Of a stretch of 64,000 bases of DNA, positions 35,802 to 44,098 are shown piece by piece; within the stretch, counting starts at the first letter, position 1, and each line of letters begins with the position of its first letter. The position numbers and the translations under genes are program-made. The DNA is from CAUZWH01 sp965247665. Lineage in GTDB: Bacteria; Pseudomonadota; Alphaproteobacteria; SHVV01. The notes under the pieces are model-generated. The model saw nothing but the letters and a program-made list of their open reading frames with translations, did not search any database and was not told the DNA's origin. The stretch spans positions 806,001-870,000 of the forward strand of contig CBDFHH010000004.1 in the NCBI GenBank assembly GCA_965247665.1, in the 5' to 3' direction.

Positions 35802-36782
35802 CTACTCCGCGGCAGCCGCTCGCTCCTCGCGTTTGGCGAGCATTTTCTGCGACAGCAGCGGCCCCCGGCCAGGCTCGCTCCACGGACACACTTCGAGACA
35901 GATCGCGCAGCCGTAGGTCGTCGAGAAATACGGCGCGCACTTGTCGAAATCGACATACCATTTATCGACGCCGCGGACCATCTGCTTGCTGTCCGAAATC
36001 GCGCCGGGTGGGCAGTCGATTGTGCAGCGGCGGCAGGTCAGGCACAGATCGTCGACGCCGATGTCTTCCTCGTGGTCGAGGACCAGCGGCAGGTTGGTCG
36101 CCACGGTCGATAGCCGGTAGTTGGACCCATACTCTTTGCAGATCATCGAACCGTGCTTACCGAGCTGGCCGATCCCTGCCTTGATTGCCAGCGGGATTTG
36201 CAGCAGATCATTGGACGAGGGTAGCGCGGCCGCATAGGCCGGCCAGCCCAACGCGCGGATGTATTCGGCGAGCTTCATCGCCGCTTTGCCGACATCGCCA
36301 TAGGTGCGAATCACCTCGCGGCCGGCCCGGGCGTGGGGGACATGCACCATCTCTTTGCGCCGCATCGGGCAGCCGATGCAGATCGCGTATTTGTAGGGCA
36401 GCTCGGTACCTTCGAACAGCGCATCGTCGGTGAGCTCGGTGATGCCGACGACGCCGGCGCCGAACTCCTTGGCCTTGGCCTTGATGTGCGCGGCCATGGC
36501 AGTCGGATCCTCGACCGCAACTTGGCGCTTGGCCACCGGCCCTTTGGATTTGCGGGCATACCAGCGGTAGCGGAGTTGCTCAAGCACGATTCCCAGCGAG
36601 GCGTTCATGGCAAAGAACAGGTTGAGTCCGAACCACGGGAACGGCCCGTGTTCCATGCAGTGGAACACGTATTTTGCGCGCATCGGCTCGGTAACGCCGA
36701 GGCCGTTGATCTCGTTGCCCGAGATCGGCTGCTCGCGATAGGCGAACGCGTACTCCGCCGCCGGCGTGTCGTAGAGCTTCAT
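35802..36782 (-). CDS. Reductive-dehalogenase/QueG-like double [4Fe-4S] protein
   Basis: This is a 326-residue protein. A C-terminal pair of [4Fe-4S] motifs, CLTCRRCTIDCP and CAPYFSTTYGCAICLEVCP, is preceded by a domain with LPSSNDLLQIPLAIKAGIGQLGKHGSMICKEYG that matches the corrinoid-binding fold shared by epoxyqueuosine reductase and reductive dehalogenases. No Tat signal is visible, so it is cytoplasmic. It is shorter than respiratory dehalogenases (about 450-500) and the N-terminus (WFGLNLFFAMNASLG) is unlike QueG. I favour a catabolic corrinoid enzyme, with moderate confidence. Its ATG overlaps the stop of an upstream gene fragment. Confidence 0.7.
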   Translation of the reverse strand: MKLYDTPAAEYAFAYREQPISGNEINGLGVTEPMRAKYVFHCMEHGPFPWFGLNLFFAMNASLGIVLEQLRYRWYARKSKGPVAKRQVAVEDPTAMAAHIKAKAKEFGAGVVGITELTDDALFEGTELPYKYAICIGCPMRRKEMVHVPHARAGREVIRTYGDVGKAAMKLAEYIRALGWPAYAAALPSSNDLLQIPLAIKAGIGQLGKHGSMICKEYGSNYRLSTVATNLPLVLDHEEDIGVDDLCLTCRRCTIDCPPGAISDSKQMVRGVDKWYVDFDKCAPYFSTTYGCAICLEVCPWSEPGRGPLLSQKMLAKREERAAAAE

Positions 36783-37015
36783 GACGAAGACCGCCGTCTA
36801 AAGGGATCGAGGTCGTCGAGCCACAGCGTACCGCCGTTCGCCTGCGCCCGGCGGTAGGCGATCCGCACCTTGCGGCCGGCGGTGGCCCAGCGCCACAGCA
36901 TATTGATCATGAATTTGATCAATCTCAGGTCGCGCTTGAAGCGCTGCCAGCGCGTCGCCTCCTCCAGGTAGAAAGTTCGCTGAACGTTGCCACGGTCGAA
37001 ACCTAACCACGCCGC
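36779..37015 (-). pseudogene. 3' fragment of an unknown gene upstream of the iron-sulfur protein
   Basis: An open frame without a start runs from about 37015 to a TGA at 36779 that overlaps the next ATG (ATGA). It ends TLWLDDLDPFRRRSSS and includes RLIKFMINMLWRWATAGRK. It looks like the C-terminus of a protein formerly coupled to the iron-sulfur enzyme and cut off at a junction near 37015. I do not recognise the family. Confidence 0.5.
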
Positions 37016-37017
37016 CG

Positions 37018-37190
37018 CTACAGGTTGCCGGTAAGCTGCTCGGGGATGCGGTTCTGCAGGTCGGCAGCGGCGATGATGCCGGCACCGACAACGCCGTTCT
37101 TGATTGCGTCGTGCTGCTCGAAGCGCGGGATAATCTCCGGTCCGCCGACCAAATTGTCCAGAGGAGCAAGGCTCGTTGTGTCGGAGGCAC
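37018..37190 (-). pseudogene. Fragment of a TRAP transporter DctP-like binding protein
   Basis: The frame reads GGPEIIPRFEQHDAIKNGVV then GAGIIAAADLQNRIPEQL, matching the early part of DctP-type periplasmic proteins. Both ends are missing: upstream residues are unrelated and a stop follows at 37018. It marks a rearrangement point at the edge of the accessory segment. Confidence 0.55.
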
Positions 37191-37417
37191 GCAGTGCTAA
37201 GCGGAGAGGGTCCTGCCAGACTGCTTGCACGGTTAGATCGACTTCTCGCTGTGTCGCTACCGGGGTCACTGCCAAATTCCCTCTCGTTGCGGAGTTGCTT
37301 CTTGCATGGGCGTTTTCAATTAAATTGGCCAACATGAGAGCCCAAGCGGTTTCTTCAAGAAGTCGGTGCAACGGTCCACAGTCTCAACGGACATTGCCCC
37401 TTCCTATCTTCATCGAG

Positions 37418-38443
37418 CTAGCCAAGCTCGAGTATCTGGCGACCTATGACATCGCGCTTTCTTAGCGCCGCAAGCGCCTCCATCGCGCCCTCAAGGGGAT
37501 AGCGCCTCGATATCGGAACCGTCATCTCGCCCTCGGCGAAGAGGCGGATGGCATCCGTTAGGTCTTGTTTGGTGGCAGCTACCGAGGACACGATCGATGC
37601 CTCCGACAGGATGAGTTCGATCGGGTGGATGTTCAAATACTCCTCAGTGTACCCGGTCGAAACAAATCGACCATGCTTGGCGAGACACCGGATTCCAGCA
37701 ACCATTGTCCTCTGCGTCCCGACGAGTTCGAAATATGCGTCGGCCCCTCTGCCACCGGTTAGGTCGCGGATGGTTGAAGGTAAGCTGTCGTATCCTCCAT
37801 CATCCACCACCGCGACACCGTCGCTCGCGCCGTGATCCCGCGCCAGCTGCAGTTTCTCCTCTGAGTCGGCGACCGCCAAGACGATAGCGCCGGCCCTTTT
37901 GGCCACTTGAACAACAAGTATGCCGACCCCACCAATGCCGTGAACGATTACCGTTTCTCCGAACTGCAAGTGGGATAATCTGGTGGCGTGTATTGCGGTC
38001 ATTCCGGCGCAGGTAAGTACGGCGGCGGTGCCGAAGTCGACCGCGTCGGGGATCGGCACCAAGTTCTGAGCGGGGAGAACAGCGTATTCGGCATCGCAGC
38101 CATCGCGGTTGAATCCAAGCTGCCCCGGCTCATCATCGCAGATATTTTGACGCCCATTGCGGCACTGTTCGCAGGAGCCGCAGAACATTTTGTTATACAA
38201 TGCGACCCTTGTTCCTACGTCGAGATCTACGCCAGCGCCAACCGCCTCTACGACACCTGAAGCTTCGTGACCGAGGGTCATCGGGTAGGCGTCGGGCTTT
38301 ATCATACCGTCGAGGATGTGAAGATCCGTTCCGCAGACGCCGGCAGCATGTACCCTCACCAGCGCTTCTCCCGCCCCCGGGCTGGGTGTCTCTGTATCCT
38401 CAATACGAAGGCTAAGATCCTCATGGATCCTTGCGGCTTTCAT
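37418..38443 (-). CDS. Zinc-dependent alcohol dehydrogenase (MDR family)
   Basis: This 341-residue protein has the catalytic zinc site (GVCGTDLHILDG, GHEASGVVEAVG), the structural zinc cysteines CGSCEQCRNGRQNIC, and the NAD loop GIGGVGILVVQVAKRAG. It oxidises a primary or secondary alcohol or acts as a reductase. The ATG at 38443 begins the conserved part; a longer frame is noise. It lies five bases after the TenA-family gene, with GGAG upstream, and is co-transcribed with it. Confidence 0.88.
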   Translation of the reverse strand: MKAARIHEDLSLRIEDTETPSPGAGEALVRVHAAGVCGTDLHILDGMIKPDAYPMTLGHEASGVVEAVGAGVDLDVGTRVALYNKMFCGSCEQCRNGRQNICDDEPGQLGFNRDGCDAEYAVLPAQNLVPIPDAVDFGTAAVLTCAGMTAIHATRLSHLQFGETVIVHGIGGVGILVVQVAKRAGAIVLAVADSEEKLQLARDHGASDGVAVVDDGGYDSLPSTIRDLTGGRGADAYFELVGTQRTMVAGIRCLAKHGRFVSTGYTEEYLNIHPIELILSEASIVSSVAATKQDLTDAIRLFAEGEMTVPISRRYPLEGAMEALAALRKRDVIGRQILELG

Positions 38444-38447
38444 TTTC

Positions 38448-39134
38448 TTAAGTCTCCATTTGCTTGATTTCGCCGTAGGCGATATCCCAGAACTCCACTT
38501 CGAAACGTGTGGAGACTTCGAAGATCCAGGACAGAACACGCATTTTCTTCGTGTCATTCGGATCCACAAGCCGATCCAATAATGCCGTTGTCTCCCCGAC
38601 GAGATCGTCGTATTCGTCGTCACCGAACATCCGGATCCACTCTGCGTATATGGGGTTATCGGGAAGGGCCTCGGCAAGTGGTTTGGCCAGCTCCCCATAA
38701 CTCCACGGGCAAGGCAGAACAGCGGTGAGTCCTTCGGCGCAGTCCCCCTGTTGGGTTACGTGCAGAAGATGCCGAGTATATCCATATGTGACTGGCCCCA
38801 TGGTGTCGATGGGATCTATCTCCTGTGGGTTGCCGCCCAACCGCTCGAGGAATCGCGAGTTGGCCGGAATTTCATTTTCGACGATGTGTGACAGGAAGCG
38901 TGTGAGACTCGAGAGAGCTGACTGATCCGACGCTTTTCCGATGATCAGGGCGATCGACCGGGCGTAGTCCTCTAAGTAGAGGATGTTCTGCTCAAAATAC
39001 CGACGGAATTTTTCATGCGGCAACGTCCCGGCACCGATTTCATAGACCATTGGATGGCTGATGGCGGCTGTCCACGTTGCCATTGAGCGCTGATGCAACA
39101 GCCGGGAGACGCTTACTCTTTGCTCGTTGAGCAT
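38448..39134 (-). CDS. TenA-family protein (thiaminase II / aminopyrimidine hydrolase type)
   Basis: This 228-residue all-helical protein hydrolyses aminomethyl-pyrimidine breakdown products of thiamine in its characterised relatives. The active-site cysteine is Cys142 in LPCPWSYGELA, and Glu212 in FEVEFWDIAY corresponds to the catalytic glutamate of Bacillus TenA. The aspartate that contacts the pyrimidine amino group in TenA (QD..YL) is an asparagine here (EQNILYL, residue 50), so substrate preference may differ. It is first in an operon with the alcohol dehydrogenase and divergent from the GntR gene. Confidence 0.8.
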   Translation of the reverse strand: MLNEQRVSVSRLLHQRSMATWTAAISHPMVYEIGAGTLPHEKFRRYFEQNILYLEDYARSIALIIGKASDQSALSSLTRFLSHIVENEIPANSRFLERLGGNPQEIDPIDTMGPVTYGYTRHLLHVTQQGDCAEGLTAVLPCPWSYGELAKPLAEALPDNPIYAEWIRMFGDDEYDDLVGETTALLDRLVDPNDTKKMRVLSWIFEVSTRFEVEFWDIAYGEIKQMET

Positions 39135-39651
39135 GAACCGGAACTAGATCGCAGAATTGAACACCAAGTCAAGCGAGGCGCCGGTCTTGTAGCATTGAAC
39201 GGCAGCAGAGATTCATTGCCTAAGAATCGATTTCGGGGACTTGCTACCGAATTGGTAACGCGAGAGTAAGCGCACTTGCGTCGCAGCGCGGATCCCCCTC
39301 CTCGGTGAAACCGGCATACATGGGGCGCAACTCGTGCGCTTCGAGGTGTTAACGTTCGGCTACGGTGCGCGGTAACTTACACTGTGAAGTCGGACCGAAT
39401 ACCGATGCTATTAGGGTCTATTCGATTTGTTGCTGACGAAGGTTTCACCGACCTACGAGTCGATGATTCAACCCAATACGCGTGCAGCGCTTCGGTAGTC
39501 CCCTGTATGAAACATTGCACCTTATCTTCCATTACTAATATGTGCCATAGCTCAGCCAACGTAACGTACAAATCCGAAGAAGCGCTTGACAATACATCTT
39601 CTTGTTATTACTTGAAACAAGAGATTGTCCTTTTCGGGAGCAAGCTGGGTT
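39135..39651. promoter_or_regulatory. Divergent regulatory gap between TenA and GntR genes
   Basis: 517 bases, AT-richer than the chromosome. Short frames (for example from 39384) have no recognisable product. The candidate promoter and operator near the GntR gene are listed separately. Confidence 0.5.
39586..39622 (+). promoter_or_regulatory. Candidate GntR promoter and operator
   Basis: TTGACA (39586-39591) is followed after 16 bases by TTACTT, a weak -10. Overlapping it is a perfect inverted repeat, TCTTGTT-N9-AACAAGA (39600-39622), of the size bound by GntR/HutC dimers. It suggests autoregulation. Confidence 0.45.
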
Positions 39652-40446
39652 GTGAGGGAACATCGTACAGAAGCGGCGATCAAAGTTTCGCCGACTAGTC
39701 TGCCAAAATCAGTTAAGATCGAGCAGATTCTCAGGCAACGGATCCGTAGCGAATACCAGCCTGGCGAGGTGTTTTCCTCCGAGCCCAAGCTTTCAAAAGA
39801 GTTTCAGGTCAGCCGTACTCTAATCCGGGGCGTGCTTGGTAATCTGGCGAGGGAAGGTTTTTTCAGTCGGAAGGCTCGATGCGGTACATTCGTATCGACT
39901 CAATTGGGAGACAAGCCTGAACCCGAGGTAAGCGACCTTATCGAGCGACTCTTGGAATACGGGCCGAACATGCAAGTGGACGTGCTCGAAATCAAGACCA
40001 CACTCGGCGAAGTTGGCCTAAAGACTCGCTTGCGTTTGGCGGTAGCGGACCCTCTTGTGGCGGTTAAGCGGCTCATATATTACTATGAACAACCGCTCAC
40101 TTACTTGGTTTCGCTTGTTCCTTATGAGATTGTGCGCAATCTTGAGGCCGAGGACATTGAAAAGACTCCAGTCACGACTCTGCTGAGGCAGCGAAAGAAC
40201 ATCCCAATCGAGCGCGCAGCTCAAACGATCGAACCGGCCGTTGCCGATATTGAAGTCGCGTCCCACCTTAAGGTGAATGTCGGCCCCCCAATCCTCCTTG
40301 TGGAGCGATTCCTTCACGGGAGACGGAGTTTGCCGATTTATTGTAGCCAAGCCTTCTATCGTGGTGACCGATACAAGTTTACGGTGGGCCTGCAGCTGGG
40401 GAGGGGAAACGGCGCAGGTCGTAGAAGCCCAGGGAGCAGATCGTAG
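39652..40446 (+). CDS. GntR-family regulator with UTRA domain (HutC group)
   Basis: This protein of about 264 residues has an N-terminal winged helix (IEQILRQRIRSEYQPGEVF, SEPKLSKEFQVSRTLIRGVL) and a C-terminal ligand-binding UTRA domain (about 95-240: AVKRLIYYYEQPLTYLVSLV, PPILLVERFLH, YRGDRYKF). HutC-type regulators respond to a pathway metabolite. The start is uncertain: GTG at 39652 or TTG at 39625. It precedes the M20 gene by six bases and the C-terminus ends in a low-complexity GRRSPGSRS stretch. It is the likely local regulator of the accessory catabolic genes. Confidence 0.86.
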   Translation: MREHRTEAAIKVSPTSLPKSVKIEQILRQRIRSEYQPGEVFSSEPKLSKEFQVSRTLIRGVLGNLAREGFFSRKARCGTFVSTQLGDKPEPEVSDLIERLLEYGPNMQVDVLEIKTTLGEVGLKTRLRLAVADPLVAVKRLIYYYEQPLTYLVSLVPYEIVRNLEAEDIEKTPVTTLLRQRKNIPIERAAQTIEPAVADIEVASHLKVNVGPPILLVERFLHGRRSLPIYCSQAFYRGDRYKFTVGLQLGRGNGAGRRSPGSRS

Positions 40447-40452
40447 AAGCCC

Positions 40453-41664
40453 ATGGAAATGAGCGACGAAACGTTCAATAGGGTTCTCGACAGAGTAGAC
40501 ACGGACTTTGCGGTCTCGTTGACCCAAGAAATTGTCCGAATCCCTAGTGTCGTTGGGGACGAAGGGCCGATCGCCAACGCGCTTGAGGCAATACTGCGTC
40601 AGCTTGATGTTGGCTCCGTTTGGCAGGAGGAGGTCGAGCCTGGACGCAAGAACGTCTTGTGGGAGATCGAGGGCTCGCAGCCAGGTCCACGGTTTCTGTT
40701 TACAGGGCATATGGATACCAAACCAGTGTGTGAGGGCTGGACACGCGATCCCTTTGGCGGTGAGCGCGAGGGCCCCCGCGTGTATGGTCACGCGATTATG
40801 GACATGAAGGCAGGGCTCGCTTGCCAGATAGCGGCTATGAAAGCAATCGTTGAGGCTGGGCTCAGTTTTGGCGGCACAATGACATTCGCTGCGGTCGCCG
40901 ACCACATGGGCGCGCAAAAGGGTAGCATTGCATTATTTGACCGGCACACGTTCGACTATGCTGTCCTGGGCGAGCTGACCGACATGCAGATTTATGTTGC
41001 TCACCGAGGGCGTTATTACTTTGACATTTCAACGATCGGGCGGTCGGCACACACCTGCCACAAGGACAAGGCGATCAACGCGATCGAGAAAATTATGCCT
41101 GTCGTAAAAAACGTTTCTGCGATTCGGTTCTACCCGGATATTGATCCGGTGCTGAAGGATCTTGTGGGCGACGAACTGTACATCGCTGTGGGCCGCATAT
41201 ATGGCGGACTATTCCCAGGCGGCCCCTCCATGATTCCGGATCGCTGTACAATACGGGTGGATACGCGGCCCCAACCGGGTGTGTCTGCAGATCTCGTTCG
41301 TGCCTTGCTGGAAGAGGCGGTCAGCAAAGCTCAAGCCGAGGATCCAGATATCGAAGTCGAGATAATGCTGGCGGATTCGAAGGACGGTTTCATCGTCCCG
41401 GTCGACGCGAAACTTGTTTGCTATATGAAGGCGGCCTGGGAGAGAGTAATGAACAGACCGCCGGTTCTGCGTGGAGGGTCGTGGCTCGGAGATACGGCGA
41501 GCTTTGGCAAGCTTGTGGAGACAGTTATCTTTGGTCCGGGCGGTGAGCCAGTCTATATGCCCGACGAGTATTTGGAGATTTCGGATATCGAACGCGCCGT
41601 CCAAATCAACGCCCTGACCGCAACTCAAGCGCTCGTGCCTGAGGCTCGGTTGTCCAGCAAGTAG
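40453..41664 (+). CDS. M20-family peptidase/deacylase homologue lacking key metal-site residues
   Basis: This 403-residue ArgE/DapE-like protein has the first metal motif GHMDT (His86, Asp88), the bridging Asp117 in IMDMKAG, and the lid-domain histidine in SAHTCHKDKA. The DEE motif that supplies the general base and a zinc ligand reads DHM at 150-152, and the late histidine before PDEY is a tyrosine (VYMPDEY). Characterised relatives include YlmB, which deformylates a thiamine-derived pyrimidine for TenA. Altered chemistry or a non-catalytic role is possible. It follows the GntR gene closely. Confidence 0.8.
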   Translation: MEMSDETFNRVLDRVDTDFAVSLTQEIVRIPSVVGDEGPIANALEAILRQLDVGSVWQEEVEPGRKNVLWEIEGSQPGPRFLFTGHMDTKPVCEGWTRDPFGGEREGPRVYGHAIMDMKAGLACQIAAMKAIVEAGLSFGGTMTFAAVADHMGAQKGSIALFDRHTFDYAVLGELTDMQIYVAHRGRYYFDISTIGRSAHTCHKDKAINAIEKIMPVVKNVSAIRFYPDIDPVLKDLVGDELYIAVGRIYGGLFPGGPSMIPDRCTIRVDTRPQPGVSADLVRALLEEAVSKAQAEDPDIEVEIMLADSKDGFIVPVDAKLVCYMKAAWERVMNRPPVLRGGSWLGDTASFGKLVETVIFGPGGEPVYMPDEYLEISDIERAVQINALTATQALVPEARLSSK

Positions 41665-41946
41665 GAGTCATCGGTTAGGGCGCAATCGAGGCAACAAACC
41701 CCACGAACGCGCTGCCTCCATACCCGCCGGCAGCGTCGTCGTCGCGGACCCGCCACCCTTGCCGGCAGACGCGTTCGCAGAGAAAGGTATCGACCATGGA
41801 CCTTTATGCGGGCATTATTGTGGACGTTCATCCGCGGCCCCCGGCAAAGCTGTCGTGTGTCCAAACTCACAGCTTCAACCGCAAGTCCGAATGAACAACC
41901 TCCCTGGCAACGACATCTAGGCTACGGCCCATAGGGGAAAGCTACG
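41665..41946. other. 282-base gap, nothing recognised
   Basis: A 32-codon frame (MDLYAGIIVDVHPRPPAK, from about 41796) has a weak AGAAAGG site but no recognisable product. AGGGGAAAG before 41947 is the ribosome site of the next gene. Confidence 0.35.
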
Positions 41947-42948
41947 ATGATCCGTTTTGGGATCACGACGATGGCGGTCGAACCCCCGGATCGCTTCTTG
42001 CAGATAGTACAGACAGCGGACGACGGGGGATTCGATTACCTGTGGGTTTGCGATTCCTCGCTCCACGCGCGTGATGTCTACTCATACCTTACCTTAGCAG
42101 CCATGAACTCGGAGCGCATGCTTCTGGGCCCCAACTGCACACACCCCTACACCCGGCACCCGGCGATCAATTTCAACGCCATGGCCACGGTTCACGAGCT
42201 TTCGAGCGGGCGCGGCATAATCGCAGTTGCAACGGGTGATCGACCGGTCATGGAATTGGGATATCGCATGGCACGCGTGGCCGTCGTGCGAGAAATGATT
42301 GAAGTAATTCGTGCTCTACAGCAGAGCGAAACGATTAGTTTGGAAGGGCCAACGTTTACTCTCAGAAATGCGCGCATGTCGTTCAGGCTGCCATCGGAGA
42401 TCCCCATATACATGGCTGCATCCGGGCCGCGCATGCTTCAGATGGCGGGAGAGTTGGCAGACGGCATCCTCTTCTTAAGCGGCTTGCACCCCTCCTGCGT
42501 TCGTTACGCCCTCGATCACATTGAGGCCGGTGCCAAGAAAGCGGGGCGGGACCTAAGCACGCTCGATGTTGGTTGCACCATCTACGGTTCGTTGAACAAT
42601 GAGGAAGATTTCGCTCGCGAAGAGTGCCGGCCTATGGCGGCTTGGTTTCCACAAACGGCGCCACATTACGCCGAAATTGTCGGGATTCATTCAGATACGA
42701 TTCAGCGAATTAGGCAGGCCTATTCGGGTGGACACTTTGACGATGCGAAAGAAGCATTGCGCTATGTAACCGACGACATGATCGATGCGTTTACCGTGGC
42801 GGGTCCAGCCAGCGTGTGGATCGCACAAATAAACAAGATTATCGAAGCGGGTGTCCGCCACATCAACATCTTCTTGCTGACGAAGGACAAGGTAGCGATG
42901 ACGAAAGCTCTCGTGACGGACGTCCTACCCAAGGTAAGGAGCGCTTGA
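41947..42948 (+). CDS. Luciferase-like (LLM class) flavin-dependent oxidoreductase
   Basis: This 333-residue TIM-barrel protein belongs to the bacterial luciferase/F420 methylene-H4MPT reductase superfamily. It has GFDYLWVCDSSLHARDVYSYL, LGPNCTHPYTRHPAINFNAMA, RGIIAVATGDRP and IPIYMAASGPRMLQMAGELADG. Members are FMNH2-dependent monooxygenases or F420 enzymes; the cofactor cannot be settled, but RutA of the pyrimidine-opening pathway belongs here. It precedes an alpha/beta hydrolase with one base between, as in an operon. Confidence 0.85.
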   Translation: MIRFGITTMAVEPPDRFLQIVQTADDGGFDYLWVCDSSLHARDVYSYLTLAAMNSERMLLGPNCTHPYTRHPAINFNAMATVHELSSGRGIIAVATGDRPVMELGYRMARVAVVREMIEVIRALQQSETISLEGPTFTLRNARMSFRLPSEIPIYMAASGPRMLQMAGELADGILFLSGLHPSCVRYALDHIEAGAKKAGRDLSTLDVGCTIYGSLNNEEDFAREECRPMAAWFPQTAPHYAEIVGIHSDTIQRIRQAYSGGHFDDAKEALRYVTDDMIDAFTVAGPASVWIAQINKIIEAGVRHINIFLLTKDKVAMTKALVTDVLPKVRSA

Positions 42949-42949
42949 A

Positions 42950-43747
42950 GTGCCAACCGCGCAAATCAATGGAGTAGGACTGTATTACGAAGAGCACGGG
43001 TCTGGTTTTCCGCTCCTTCTCCTGATGGGATTTGGAGACGATTGCGGCGCGTGGTCCCTTCAACTACCGGCATTTTCAGCTCGATATCGGACAATCGTCT
43101 ACGATCACCGTGGAGTTGGGAGATCGGAGAAACCGCAAGACGGCTATTCGATACAGCAGTTTTCTGATGACGCTATCGAACTTTTGAACCACCTTGACGC
43201 GTCTCAAGCTCATGTCCTCGGATACTCGATGGGCGGACGTATAGCGCAGGATTTGGCCGCCCGATACCCTGGTCGCGTCGCCTCGATCGTGCTTGCGTCA
43301 TCAGCAGCGACGCCAAACGCACTGAATCTCTACAGCCTGAAGGCCGGTGCCTACCTATACAGGAATTTTGGTCCCGCGGCGGCAAGCGCTATTGGCCCAC
43401 TCATCTCCTTCACCCACGACTACTTTGCTGAGCATCTCTCCGAGCTGATAGACAATCTGGGGAAACCGCCGGCACACCCGATGCCCGATCACGCATTCGA
43501 AGGCCATGTGCGGGCTATCGAGGAGCACGATACGACGGACGTCATAGGTGAAATCAAAGTGCCAACGTTGGTTCTCATGGGCGATCAGGAGTGGCTCAAC
43601 CCACGATCCGACGCCGACGCTTTGCTCCGGGGTATCCCCAATTCGAATCTACGTGTGCTCGAGGGGGGAGGGCATGGGTTCATTTGGGAAATCCCCGATT
43701 CCTTTAATCAGGCTGTCTTGGAATTTCTGGACGAGCACGCGCTATAG
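42950..43747 (+). CDS. Alpha/beta hydrolase
   Basis: This 265-residue hydrolase has the HGSG(F)PLLLLMGFG oxyanion region, DHRGVGRSEKP, nucleophile serine in LGYSMGGRIAQDLA, acid in LVLMGDQEWLNP and histidine in EGGGHGFIWE. It starts with GTG one base after the flavin oxidoreductase, using AAGGAGCG inside that gene. The pair recalls RutA-RutD, but overall similarity at that level cannot be claimed from sequence reading. Confidence 0.87.
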   Translation: MPTAQINGVGLYYEEHGSGFPLLLLMGFGDDCGAWSLQLPAFSARYRTIVYDHRGVGRSEKPQDGYSIQQFSDDAIELLNHLDASQAHVLGYSMGGRIAQDLAARYPGRVASIVLASSAATPNALNLYSLKAGAYLYRNFGPAAASAIGPLISFTHDYFAEHLSELIDNLGKPPAHPMPDHAFEGHVRAIEEHDTTDVIGEIKVPTLVLMGDQEWLNPRSDADALLRGIPNSNLRVLEGGGHGFIWEIPDSFNQAVLEFLDEHAL

Positions 43748-44098
43748 GTAGGAACTCAACGCAATTGGTCTATCTCTTGCCCGGCGTTCCCAGTCATCCG
43801 CCGTCATCAATTGAGTCGATTGCGGCGGAGATCTACGCCACGCACGCGGGTTGCGTATTGAGAGTAATCGAAAAAGCACCTACTCATGCCATGAGCTTGA
43901 CAATCTCATAGTTGTATTTGTAACATCTGAAAACAAAAGCTTGTCGTAAAGAATGCAAGCTGCGAGAAAGCTGAAACGGGGAAGGGGTGACTGAGAGTTG
44001 ATGCCGCCTGCGGTGCTCTAACATGCGCTGCGCCTCGGCGGTCAGCGAACCAGCCCGTCGACAAGACACCTCGACACGACAGGGAGGTTGAACCAGCG
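43748..44098. other. 351-base gap with small open frame
   Basis: A frame from about 43768 (TTG; VYLLPGVPSHPPSSIESIAA) runs 47 codons to a TAG at 43910 and looks protein-like but has no convincing start and is unrecognised. The remainder contains the candidate promoter at 43897. Confidence 0.35.
43897..43926 (+). promoter_or_regulatory. Candidate promoter of the deacylase-importer operon
   Basis: A perfect TTGACA and TAACAT separated by 18 bases, about 170 bases upstream of the deacylase GTG. Confidence 0.35.

Noticed and set aside
39384..39698. 104-codon frame before the GntR gene
   Set aside because: It has no ribosome site or family pattern, and overlaps the candidate promoter and regulator start.
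41947..43747. A Rut pyrimidine operon
   Set aside because: Only two of the protein types match; RutB, RutC, RutF and RutG are not next to them, and the isochorismatase gene at 61888 is 18 kb away.
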